Origin: Klebsormidium nitens
Lineage: Eukaryota; Streptophyta; Klebsormidiophyceae; Klebsormidiales; Klebsormidiaceae
Assembly (NCBI GenBank): GCA_000708835.1
Contig: DF237111.1
Coordinates: 62,001 to 126,000 of the forward strand
Reading direction: 5' to 3'
DNA: 64,000 nucleotides
The notes beneath the pieces were generated by a model that saw nothing but the letters and a program-made list of their open reading frames with translations, had not been told where the DNA came from and ran no database searches. Position numbers and translations under genes: made by a program. This document shows positions 1 to 12,600 of this stretch, in pieces (position 1 is the stretch's first letter; every line of letters begins with the position of its first letter).

Positions 1-185
1 GTACGCTTGTTCTGATTGGTCGCTAGTCGAATGAACGGAGGTTAGTAGCACCTTAGATTCGCCGAAGGCCTTCCATCTTGGAGCTCACAACAAAGAAAGG
101 CAAAGGTAAAGCTGCGCTTTTGACAAGCTCTATCCTAAGCGAGGCTGACAAGATGACTCGCAGAGTGCTGAAGTGTGAATTTCAC

Positions 186-1459
186 CTTAATGTTTGCAAA
201 GATCGTGCTGACGTGCACAAAACGAGGCACGCCAGCTGCCTTTGCCGTGTCGACCATACTTCTGGTGCCCTCAATTGGGAAGTCTGCCCACTTCCCCCAA
301 CTTTGGACCTTGGCTGCCAGATGAATGACAGCATCGCACCCCCGCATTCCTGCAGCAAAAAGGGGCTACTTACTTAGTGTCCATCCACAACACCACATAG
401 AAAAGAAACTGCGTTCTTCCTTGCCCTTTACTGATGGGAAAACATCAAAGTCGACAGCCTGATTCAACTGTCCTTGAAAGCTCAAAGTGGCAAGTGATTC
501 CACACAGAGAAAGAGCTTTTATACAGAAGTACATGCACCTTCGTGGATGTAACAGAGAAATCTGCTCATGTTTGCGCTTTAGCTGCAGTACAGAGGAGGT
601 ACTTGCTTTCTCTGATGGCCCCTAGACTGATTACATGCATGTTCGCATGCAACGTGAGCTTCCTTTTGCAGCTAGCTTGACAACTACCTTAACCGTCACC
701 TGACCCAGCCAGGCTGAGACAGGGATTTAGCTTCTATTCCCCAGACTGCATAGCTATTCAATTAGTATCTCAATCAGCGGTGAGACTGCATCCCAATTGA
801 AAGCTCTACGGGCAACTGGGCCTAGAAGCAGACCTGCAAACTGAGACACATGTCTACTGCTGATTTGCAACTGCTTTAGACCAATGAAAGTGAAGCCGTT
901 CCCGTTGCAGAGTGACATGCTGCAGGTGGCTGGGTTGTGCAAGAAAAAACTGCCTGATTCATCAATTATGCAATGCTAGTGTGAGAACATCTCTGATTGG
1001 CAAGCGTCATCTGGTTGTGTCCCAGGCTATAATTGATGGCCCTTCATGCTGAGCCGCGCAACTCAGAAGAAGCAATAACAACCATAAATAGGACTCGGAA
1101 ATCCCAGAATATTCAGATGCGGTAGCATCTGAGCAGCACAAAAGCAATCAGCCCCTGTCATACTGACACTGCCAACAGCTTGGCAGCTCCTTCGGCCACT
1201 CACCTTGCAGGATGGCTGCTCTGCTTTTCAGATCACCCCTCACAATCTCAAGTCTGCCCACAATGCCACTGGACTGAGGAGGATTTGCCTTAGTGATCGA
1301 CGGTCTATCTTTTCCAGGTCCCGCTGCTGCCGCCTGCTGGAGCTTCTCGTCAGAAGTGGCGCTTCTAGACAGAGCTACCACAGAGATGCCACTTTGGATT
1401 AAGGAGTGGACCAAGTGACGGCCAACGAAGCCGGAAGCTCCAGTCACAAAGAACTTCAT
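186..1459 (-). CDS. Extended SDR / NAD-dependent epimerase-like protein, 5' part (runs off left edge)
   Basis: Two exons are visible on the minus strand: 1459-1204 and 349-186, with GT-AG junctions and matching phase (codon split 1+2). The protein opens MKFFVTGASGFVGRHLV, the TGxxGxxG dinucleotide-binding motif of extended short-chain dehydrogenases, followed by a beta-strand ending VVALSRS. Exon 2 gives GCDAVIHLAAKV and AGVPRFVHVST, the usual blocks of epimerase/3-beta-HSD/dihydroflavonol-reductase-like proteins. The start is the ATG at 1459; the open frame extends upstream to 1636 but has only a GTG there, and the Rossmann motif normally sits at the N-terminus. The catalytic YxxxK segment is not in the window, so substrate cannot be assigned. 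The donor at 186 (GTGAAA) is less certain. It is divergent from the P450 gene. Confidence 0.75.
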
Positions 1460-3640
1460 TCTGCTGTTCTGCTTCAATGTGATGTGTCGCAGATCTGGCC
1501 CGGAGTCCCCTGGCGCTTGTGGCTTCTCTGCTGTCGCAACAGTGTAAACCTCAAAAGCCTGCTTCAAAATGCTTCGAAGACTGACCGATGCAGGCTCCAG
1601 GAAAAGGGACAATTTGTGGGGGCAGTACCAATCCACCAGTCACAGATTTTGTCGCGTTTGATTTTGAAATGCAAATGACGGAAACCTGGTCTGGAACGAG
1701 ACTCCCGGTTGTTTCCAGATGCCGATGCCAAGCTAGGTGCTGCTCATGAGCTCAAGCTCAACCACCAGTGAAGCTCAATCATGGTAAAGAAGTCTCTGCA
1801 CATGGGGACGCCGGCGGACTACTGTTATAGGGATGTTGAAAGCCCACTTTCAACGCTAGCCCAGCTGCTGATGAGGGCACCGCAACAACGTGAGGAAACT
1901 AGATGCCAGGCACTCTTTTGCAGCTCGAGGTGAGTTCTTGCTGGATCAGGCTTCAGTACCCCTTTCGGAGGTTTGATGGTTTTGAGTCCGAATGAACATG
2001 ATGTCTAGCTGCTGAACTAGGTAATAACTCCTCTGACGTATTAGTACAGTACTTGAAGTTGGCAAGAGAGGTCTGTCAGTAGCTGCTACTAGCTAAGTAA
2101 GTACTACACAAGCGGGCTGCTTGTGTAACAAAAGCCTTTTCTCTCTTATTGCTTTGCCAATAACGTCGGCAAAGTACTGATGTCAATGGGACTGATGCGA
2201 GCTGGGGGAATCAAAAGGAGACGCTGACGTTCTGTGACGTCTACTTGACGTCCTTCTCCAGCGTCATGCTCTTCGAACCTTGTGAGGCAGCCGCTGCTTG
2301 GAATTATTTCAGGCAGCTGGCCGCCAGCTGGCAGACATTTGGACCGAGTTAATGCAATCACCGGCAATTGATTCTGCTGTCGACACAGTACTTATTATCA
2401 GGCGGCCGCGGCATCCGGCGAAATTTGCAACAGACTACACACACGTACGCACGCACCAAAATACGTCATGCTTCGTAACCAACAGCCTACGGAGGGACTA
2501 GATCCAGGGCGTATGTACAACATATCTTATCATGTGTGCTGTGCAACGCGCACGAATGCATCGCGCAATCCATTGTCTCAAATTTCAATCAATCGTTGAT
2601 CGCGGGTTTCTTGAAGCGCACTGGCTTTGCTGCAGTTCCCGACTGGCCCGTACCTATCCACCAGCGCAACGGCACTGAAAATAGCTGCGTGTATTTTCGC
2701 CTCACTAATTTCAAACTTCCTGCACTGAAATTACCGGTATAGGTAGCCATCCTCCTACAAATAGCATTGTAGTGCTCATCAGAACAGCTCGGGGCAGTCC
2801 AAATTGCAGTGGTAGGGAGGACAGTACAGTTGAAATGAATAGGATAGAGCTAGCTCACTCTCATATTAGTTTGTCGATTTACCGAACACTAACCCAGGAG
2901 TCAACTGCTGTGCAACCGTACTACCCAGCTAAATTCCCAAACCAAATAAACCCTACTACTATACCTGTTTGTTCCTATTATTACAACCCACTGTTCACTA
3001 GTACTAAACATAGATTGTCCCAACTACTGGTAGCTCTATTTAGGGGTGCATCATGCAGACTGCACTATTTAGTACCAGTGCACTGATCCGTTATATCGAC
3101 AGCTAGCACTCAGATACTAGCAGGCCGTACTTCTACCGTTTAGCTAGGAACGTACAGTCGGTGATGCGTTCACTGTCAAACGGTTTGGGTACGCTTCCTG
3201 TACGTCTAGGGCGGTGAGGGCCTTCACAGAAGCATCGAAGTTGCACGCAGCACTACTTAGGCATCAAAACCTGAATAGTGAAACCTGGGCAGAAGTTGTG
3301 CTTCCACAAGAAATGGGGGTGAGCTGCAATGTGGACAATGGCGAAAGGGTGAAGAGTATCTCGTACATGGTTTGAACGAGACTTGCCTTGTCTGTCGAGC
3401 GGATCTGCAGCAAACAGACGGAAGCGTTGACGCTCAACTTGAAAGGCATAGCAGCACCGGGGAAAAGCTACTTTGAAAACGAAGCTCAGTGATCTACCGT
3501 GAGTCCGGTCCTATAAAGCAGATAGGGGCCTTGAGCAATCGCTCATCGGATCGTGCACTGCTAATAGCAGCAGTGCAGTGCTTCTGGAGAGAAGAGCCTT
3601 CAGGACTTGTTGGGATACATCCCCAGGCACGCCTCCGAGT
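1460..3640. other. Intergenic region between divergent SDR and P450-reductase genes
   Basis: About 2.2 kb with no open frame resembling a known protein. It must hold the promoters of both flanking genes. The only recognisable element is a TATAAA near 3512, listed separately. Short frames here (for example minus 3264-3449) show no family motif and were not called. Confidence 0.5.
3512..3517 (+). promoter_or_regulatory. Possible TATA box of the P450-reductase gene
   Basis: TATAAA lies about 125 bases upstream of the proposed ATG at 3641, leaving room for a short 5' UTR. This rests on motif and spacing only; no transcript start is known. Confidence 0.3.
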
Positions 3641-6600
3641 ATGGTGAGTATTTCCTCCCTCCTTTTGTACAGTCGAACCGCGATTGACGCTCCCCTAGGA
3701 TATCATGGGGGCCAAAAGCAGTTGGTAAAGAGTCCAGGAATGCTCCTCTTCCAAGCTACGTTTGCGTTTGGAAGCGGCCAAGGTTTAGGAGCCACAGTTT
3801 CTGTCAAGGTTTACTGCAGATCCCTTGCCTCGTTGCTTCTCCCTCAACATGACCACAACCGACCCTTAAGGAGCAAGCAGTGCACTTGGGAAGGCTGGCT
3901 TCTTGCTGGAAACCCTCTTTCCAGAACCTGCCAGTTCACTGCAAATTCGCACTGCCCACCAGGTTTACATTTCTTCAAAGCTTGCGCTCTCTGCATACTG
4001 ATTTGAGCGCCCAGGGTGACACCTGTCTTGGCAACACTTGCTATGCAGGCTGGGAATACAACCTTTGAGGGGATTCCCGCTATTTTGATGGGGTTTTTCA
4101 CCAGCACTGCGCAAAGCGTCCCAGTGATCGAGCTCGGCTTCTACGTCCTGTCAGCAAACATCTTGCTGCTGAGCTGGACAACTAGAGCGGCGACTTCGGA
4201 CCCATCTGCAGTAAGCCCAATGACTAGAATGCGAAACAGTCTGAGTTCCAAGAAGAAGTGAATCACGTTCACCTCCACGTCTGAGTCCAGCAGGGGTACT
4301 TTGTGTTGCACTTCAGGGGCGAGGAAAAGGTTGCTTTCAGGTCATACTTATGTTCTTCCGCTCTGTCTTTCGAGCTTAGGTGCGACAATCTAGATCGTTT
4401 TCAGCTTGTAGTAGACTTTTCAAGCCCTGTTTGATCTGAACAATTTAGGGTTCTTGATTCCGACATTGAACCGGTCGCATATTGTTTTGCTGCCTTTGCT
4501 GACTCCTCCCTCTGCTTCTTGGTCTAAATCTCTTGGTTAACGAACACCACATCTATGCTATCAGGCTGTACTTTCATAAGCTCACAACATACCACAAAAG
4601 AATAGGTCATAACCCATAACAAAACAAAGCGTTGTTTCAGAGTTTCTGCAATCAAGGGCCACGAAATTTGACGTTCTTTTCTCCATATTTTTAGGCAGCC
4701 CACCGGCTCGGCGTTTCGATTGGCCGGCTTGCCCCCGACTTCAACGTGGGCTTTCTCCTAGTCTTTGCTGCGCTTTACTTCGGAGCGTCCCTATCTAGTT
4801 GGGGCCTCGCCTGGACTCTTCTGTGCCTGGCGCTGGTGACGTGTCCCAAGCCCATTGAGTGGGATTTTATAGCCGCGATCCTCAAGTCGACCTTCTTTGG
4901 CACGACCGTAAAGGCGGAAACATTCATGACCGACTTGTTGCGGATTGCGCGGGAGCTGGGTGTCAGACAGGGGCTGCCGCAAGGTAAGCAAAATCGATCA
5001 TCGTGCCATTCGATACACAATGGCTCAAGAATAATGGCATAAAGACAGGAGATGGATCAAAAGACGTCCATGAATGAGTCTCTGCAAATTGCAAGCGAGC
5101 CGGGTGTCAGACACGGCTGCCGCAAGGTAAGCAGAATCTGCTGAGACCTTGATTGGGAAGCAGCGTAAGAGCGGAGTTTGTCTGATGCAAGCTCCCCATC
5201 TGTCGTCGAGATCTCTCCGATATTAGCCATCCCATCCGTTTTAGTACTATCCTATAAAGCTGTAGGAGCGGTCAAATATTTATATGTCCTAAATTGTTCC
5301 TCAAAGTTTTTATGTAGCCTCTGGCCTGAAGATATCAAACGTACGCTTTTGTAGCTTCCTACTAAGACAGCTTTATCTTGCGAACAGGCGGGCCGGTTTG
5401 CAGTCGAATTTACGTGCCACTAAGGGCGGGGCCCATTTTTGTGGAACAACCAGACTGGTCAACCGGTCCCATGACGTGCAAACGTCTTTTCTGGATCGTG
5501 AATACGACAACTTGCGGTCGCCAGAGAACTCAAGCGAAGATTGTGGATGCAGATGCTATGGTGGATGTCGTCAAGTTCGAGCTGCCCTTTATGGCTCCGG
5601 TCTTCCTCCTAATCGACGCCCGCCACGTGCACTTCACCCACGTGGCGCCGTCGTGTGAGCTCTTCGAGAGCCTGTGAGTCTCCGTGCTTGAAGAAGCTGG
5701 GCTGACATCACGTGACCTGGTCGAACCCTCCGCTTGAGGTCATCAGTCTCGTCAGAGACGTCAGAAGTTTTGCGGTGGCCTTTGTTCGCCCTTCGTTGAC
5801 TTCAACGGCCATTGAAAGATACGCCAAGATAGGACTGAAATTCAGCAAACACTTTGTACACTCTTTCGATGCCTGGGCTCACATCAATGACTGGCAATCC
5901 TCGGTCAATCTAGGCTTGGATTCAACTGGGTTACACCCCGTCTAATTCGAACCCGGAACCTTCCAAAATTTCTATGAGGTTTGAACGGCACGCAATTACT
6001 TCGAGCAGAGTCCAAAAAGTTCTCAAAAAGGAGTTCTAACATATATTATCTTTGACGATCTGATACTCCTTCGCTTCCCAGTTGACACCTTGTTCTTCCG
6101 TCGGTTCTGACTGGCCGCTAACGTGATGCAAGCGAACGGTTTCTCGCACTCGCTGACGTCATAGTCTGCTGCTTTCAGGGCGGGAGACTGGTTCCTGGGG
6201 CCGAACACGCTCACGGCGAAGAGCCCCCCATTGAAGAACCCCCAGTGGCTGCTCCACCGGGCGCTGACGTCACCCATCAACACCGACCGCAACGGAATCG
6301 ACTCCATGATGGGCAGTATGTTGGTTCGGGCGCTCACCGTATTTAGCGACCTGAGCCGCGAGCTGCGGAAGAAGCACGGGAGCGTGATAGACTTGTGCGA
6401 CGAGTTTGAGAACATCATGGTGAGAGAGATTGATTCGAATCAGTTTCTCAAAGTGATTGTAGAGAGCTGCAAAGAAGAATACGAAGTTCGGGCCACGCCT
6501 CCCCTGCTTCGCACCCATGTTAATCGCCCAAGCATCTCATTATTGCACTGTCTACGCCAGAATCTGCTTATGATGGCTCACGATTATTCTTCTCAACAAC

Positions 6601-9600
6601 TCCTCTGCGATGGTTCGGACTGATTTTGAGGATTCGTAGCACACGCGTACATTTTTGAGGGTAAAGTAAGGCTTCCTTGATGGTCTGATTGCTCAGCTTT
6701 GATGATCAAGTCCCAAACTCCGGTGCTTGCCTCCCTGTGAGAGCACTTCGCATGTAAACTGTCTGGTAGACGAAAGGCAGATCGGCAAAGCGAAGGCCTT
6801 CCAATAAAGAGGCCTGCGTTCTGATTCCTCGTCCCCAAGCGACGCAATGTGCATTTTTCATAATCGTCGCGATCGAATCCGCATCTTCTAAAGCGTAGTG
6901 AGGAAGGAGCACGGAATCTCCTCGAATATTGAAACTTCCTCCTGCTCGTTTGATCACAGCGACGCCCTATGATTCTCAGAGTATCCTTTCGCAGGTGGCG
7001 GCACATCAAAGCGCCATCTTCGGTCAGAAGTACATCGACCGTTACCCCCACATCGCTGCTGACATCAACTTCACGGCAGCAAAGTATTTCTGCCTGTCTA
7101 ACACCGTCAACATGAAAGCATGGATGCCGTGGGAGTTGCTCCCCTTCATTCGGGCGCGAAAGCGCGTCTACAGCTCGCTTTTGTGGGCAGTAGAACACAG
7201 CGAGTCGCCGCTGGTTGCCATCGTCAAGAAAGCCCACGAGGAGGTGAGGACACATATCTGAACGTGGGTTACCTGATAGTAGTTCCTTTAACACTCTACT
7301 TATAGGGATAGACACGTGTTTAGAAACGTGTTTAGAAAGTCCTTTCACCTATAAAGAGAGGTCCGCTTCCGTGCTTCCAATCGAGGCCTCTGAGAGGACG
7401 GGCTAAGAGTGTCGGTATTTTGATCTTTGAGGAGATTTTCCAGTGGATAATGTAGGCAGTGTGCAGACCTTCAGCGGAGCATCGGACTCAGAACTACGAT
7501 TCAGAGCGTTCACAGCACTCGATACCTGCACTGCCAGAAAGCTTCAATTGAGCCCACATTAGCAGTGGGCTTCTTGTGAACAATATAATTCAAACGTATT
7601 CGTTTGTTAGATAGTCACTCAAGGGGAATGGCGTCCTACTCCAGAATGCTCCTTGGAGCACTAAACGGTACTCGGGTTTTGCGCGAAGCAGATTCGAACG
7701 AATTTTGTGTCAAGCAATGCGCCCAGTAAGTTAGCGCGCAGCCTCTACTTCCAAAGCAAAGAGCTCTCTCCTCCTTTTCTGAAACGCGTCCTTACCTGGT
7801 TGGCAGGGCAAGATAAGCTGAGAAGAGATGATGGGCACGTTCCTGCTCTTCACATATGCCCTGGCGCCTTCCCGTACCGTCGTATACGCGCTCGCCCTCT
7901 TATCGAGTTTGCCAAACGAGCACGACCGTATTGCCAAGGAAGTTCGCACGAGGTTAATTCCCTTGCTTAATATAAAGACGGGCAAGGTCGATCCGCGCGA
8001 GTGGGCACGTGGATGAAGGACCTGGACGACATGGATAACCTCAAGCGATGCGTGAGGTAAGCGATGACGTCAAAAGAGCATGGGTCACTCGAATCGCGAC
8101 GAGAGCAGAGTTGCGGAGGCTTCTATAAGAAGCGCTTCAGGTCTTCAGGCGACGATGGAGTCATCTATGAGAACGCCTCGTTCTTTCTGAGTTATCCGAC
8201 AGCTTTTCAACGAGGTCAGGCGGAGTGGCAGGTCACGGTCTGATGTAGACCAGGCAATTCAGAATCTCTAATTTTATCCGATCGAAACACTATTTCGAAA
8301 CGGCTCCGTGTCTGGTGGGCTTCAGGCAAAGCTCATGATTCTGACTACATTGCTTTAGAGGAAAGAGTAGGTTCGGGCAGAAAGGCTCGTGTCTCACTCT
8401 GCTCCAATACTTCCGAGAAATCTCGAGCGAACGCATTGCACATCTTTTCCTGCTTCCCTGCGTCAGGGAGTAGATAGATTTAAGCGAACAAGCTGCGAAT
8501 ATCTTTCTGCGTCTCTGCTTCAGGGAGACGCTACGTTTGTACCCCGGGGTTCCGCTGCTCATCCCGCAAGTTGCGGCCCGCGATTTGCGGGTGGGCTCCT
8601 GGGACGTCAACAGGGGCGCCATCATTTTTACGTCACCCTTTCTGTCGCACCGGGATCGAAACGTCCACCCGGACCCCGACATGTGAGACCGCTTCCTTTG
8701 CACAGCAAAAATGATTAAAGTCCCAATGTTTTTGCTTTGAAAGAAGATGTAAAATTGGCAGAAAGGGTGTCGCCAAGACATGTTTCTTTCGAGAAAATCC
8801 AAATCTCTCTCTTCAGCCCTACGGACCGGTCTCCACTGTGTGTCTGACAGTTCCTATAGAAGCGAAGCATGTGAGCTAGCTCTCTGAGGTCAAATAAGCG
8901 AGTGTTCTGTAATGCTGGAAATGAGCGCTGATGGTTTTCAGAGGTGCTCGCCTTGAAAGCACTTTTTCAAAATGCGTTTATATTCATCAAGCCTCCATAA
9001 TCTCGCCGCGTCTTTCACCTGACAGTTCGTACAGCTTGCTCCGTGTTACATTCCACTTGCTCCGACACAGCTCAGAACTCACGCTGACCACAAGAAGAGC
9101 TTTGAATAAACCCAAGTTTCCGTCGTCAGGTACGATTCGAGCCGCAGTCTGGAGACTGGCGCTCCGCTCCCTGACGGCACCTCCACATTTTTCCCCTTCT
9201 CCGTCGGCCCCCGTTCCTGTGCGGGCCAGTTTTACTCGGAGCTTTTCGTCCAAGGCGCTGTGGCTATCGCTCTTCAGGATCACGAATTTGAGGCGAAAGG
9301 GCCGGTGCCACCACCGGCTATGGTTGCGTTCTGTCAGCCTATGGCGCCCGCCTATGCGAGGATCAGGGCGGCCCCGAGTGTCGGGAAGAAGCAGCAACCG
9401 CAGGTGCGGGAAACGTTCCGCGATTTGAGCCCTTGATGTTTGGAAAAGTTTTTGAGGCTCCCTTTGAAATGGGCGCGGTGTCTTCTTCTGGACTTCAGTT
9501 TCCGTTCACTCGGTCTTTTTTCTGACGGCAATCCAGCTGCCCGAATCGCTCGTCGAATCAGATGCTTAATAATGCGTTACTTTCTGAACCCTCATTCTGA

Positions 9601-12600
9601 TCTGATTCCTCTCTTCTTTAGCAAAGCAGCAGTGGGGTTGGCTCCCAGTAATGGATTTTACACCCACCTCTTCTTGAACATGGCTTCCTCGCTTAAGAGT
9701 TTTCAAACGCGTTAGTCCATCCCGGACCTTTTACAACTCCCCTTCGTCTTCTGTACAGGTGTCGACTCCAACCGTCAGCAGCAATTCGCCGGTTGCGGAT
9801 CTAGAGTGCAAAGTGGAGGCGCCGCATCTGGAGAATGTTGACGTCATCACGATCCTCTTCGCGTCCACTCATGGCACGTCGCGGGCGTTCGCGGACCGGC
9901 TCGCTAGAAGTCTCCAAGAATCGGACGTCGCTGCGCTCGAGCCCGCTCCTTTCATCCGGGTACGTACCAGAGTTTGAGACCCGTTTAACGAATCTAGTGG
10001 GGCTTTGAAATTCCAACAGATTCTGGCAGGTCTTTGATATGAATCCTGTGGAGACAATTCGTGCAAAGACGTTTCTCTTTATCAGATCCGATCTGATTGG
10101 TATCGTGATTTGGACTATCGCGAAAGTTCGCCACGAATGATCCGGATGTTTGTATGTTGCTTCCGGGCTAAGTTCGCTCTCCTCACATAGAAACAATGGA
10201 GATCAGATTGAGATTGAGACCTTACCTTCTGTACTTTTACCAAGCTTTAATCAAAAGTCTCGTTTATCGGCTCCGCATGAGAACGCATCGCAGGTGTTCA
10301 AGAACCCGCTGACCTGACGTCCGCAAATCTGTCCGCAGGTCTGCGACGCCGCGCGCTACCAGCCGCCGGAGCTCGCGCGCGAGTCGCTCGTCATCTTTTT
10401 GGTGTCAACTTTCGGTCACAACCAGCCGCCCTACTCCGGGGCGGCCCTCAAGGCGTTTGTAAACGACCCCGGCACAAAACTACCCGGATTAACTTACACC
10501 GTTTTTGCGCTCGGCAACTCGGTTTACCCAAGCTTCTGCAGCTTCGGCAAACTGTTCGATAAGCGCCTCGCGGAAGTGGGCGCCCGGAGGCTGATGCCGA
10601 TTACGCTATGCGACGAGGTGGGCTGTTTTGTACGACGTTTCTGATGATTCTTAAATAGCTCTAGGAGAGTGTAATCTTTGCAGAACGCGATGGAGAATCT
10701 TCAAAGCGATCTGAGGTTCACAAGTTGGGTTTTTCTAGTTTGGGATAGCTCTTATATAGCCCTTGGAGAGTCCGAGTGTAGAGTAAAAAGTGGACCAACC
10801 GCGATCGTTCCGAAGTACGTTCGTCGGTCACGTTCTCCCGTTCAGCGAGAATGGCGTCTCTGATTCTTTCCGTGCGTACATTTTGGCGCAGATCGAGGAT
10901 CAGGAGGGGGCCTTTGTTGCGTTTCTCGACCGAGTGACCGAAGTCCTCTACAGCTCCTTGGAAGGGATCCCTTCGAGTAAGTCAACCGACCTGACTGTGG
11001 CGCGTTATGCACGCGTATCTTTTCTGAGTGTTGATCCTGCAAGGAAAATAAGCAAGGACTCAATGATCAAATTCACAACCAGCTACGCCTGGCGACAGGA
11101 TCGAGCGCTTGCACGCCTTCATTACTTGACGAGTTTTCAGCTTTTGCTCGGATTGGTTGAGACCGTTCTGGAAGGCTAAGCTTCCTCACTGTCAATCCCA
11201 GGTCCCGCCAGTGTGCTGCCGTCGTCTTCCGGCGCACCACGGACCGCTCGCCCGAGCGGAAAGACGAGTGTAAATAAGCACAAGAGTGACGTCACACGTA
11301 CGGTGAAGTCTGAGCAGCCCCTCGGTCCCCGCTTCCGGTTGGTTGAGCTGGGGAGGGGGCGCGTCGGACGTCAGCGCGGAGACAGCGACGTCAGCGAGGG
11401 ATCCCCCAAGGGCACCCGCGACAACCCTCTGGAGTTCCAGGTAGGCCACGTGTCGAAGTTCTTGCGACGAAGCTCGATTGCACCAGGCAACGAAGTTAAG
11501 GCACGAAGCAACGGTGTCATTGCTTTTCGAGAGATTCTTGTCATCAAGGAGGCAGTGAAGCGCGCTGAATTGCAGAGCTTTTCGTTTGGCTTCCAAGGTG
11601 GGACGAAAAAGCAGACGATTCCTGAGACCTCGTACCGTTCAGGACATTGGAAGAAGTGATCATATCAAGTGGCAAGAGACTTGGTGATTCATGATGTTCG
11701 CACCGCGGTTTTCGCTCTTCTAATCCGATGGAAAGGCCGATTTTTGGTAGCCAGATGTACTGGCTCCTTTGATCCAACGTTCCCGAATTCGTCCCGACTG
11801 TCCGAATTTGTGTCAATACTAGAATGTTCCTAACTACTGGTTCCAAAAATTCAAGAAAACCTCGTGAGCAAATGGCACCTTTTTATGCTTCGGAGATTTT
11901 CTGTGCAGGTCCTGAGCAACAAGTGCCTTCGCCCCGACACTACCCTGGGACAGGTCCGCAACGTCGCGCTGCGGATGCCTTCGGACGGTTCGATCTCGTA
12001 CCAGCCAGGAGATATATTCGTGGTGTACCCAGGTATGCTCTTATCCCGCCTCTAGTTACTCCGCTTGCCGACGCATGATTTTACTTGCAATTGAACCGGT
12101 GGATTCGTATTCGACCGGTGGAACCGTTTTTTGAGCTCCAAGACTGCAACATGACAGATCTGCTTTTTACATCATATTGCTGTTGCAGGAAAGATTTGCA
12201 AGGGGAGTACTGATGAACCCTTGAACAAGTCAAGGAGCGTAAGAGAAGGCGTCCTTGACAGCCAACAATTGAGTAGCATCAATTCAGAACAGGCTAGGTT
12301 CCAGACCTCTCCAGAGCAACTCGGATACACTGGGGTCTTCAGGCTGACATGATCCGCTATACAAGGGCTGCATTCAGTGGATTGGGCGTAATTTCTGCAC
12401 ACACAAACCTCTTCAATGAAAAATTCTCCTCTCAAGTTCATCTTCGACAAATTACCCGCACAAATCCTCAAACCATGCATCTCTTCTGCAGTGAACCGGC
12501 TCGACTTAGTCGTCTCTTTGGCAACACGCCTAGGCATCCAGGATCTTGACCTCGAGTTTGAACTGCGGCCTTTGGCCCCGGAGAAGGTTCAACTGCAATC

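Noticed and set aside
1460-1636. N-terminal extension of the SDR protein
   Set aside because: The upstream codon is GTG, no ATG is in frame, and the dinucleotide-binding motif should start at the N-terminus (ATG at 1459).
9404-9759. Two separate genes, a P450 ending near 9436 and a reductase starting afterwards
   Set aside because: The FMN-domain exon has no plausible start of its own, phases match across 9403/9759, and the P450 part is complete with a short linker. The fused model is simpler, though cDNA is lacking.
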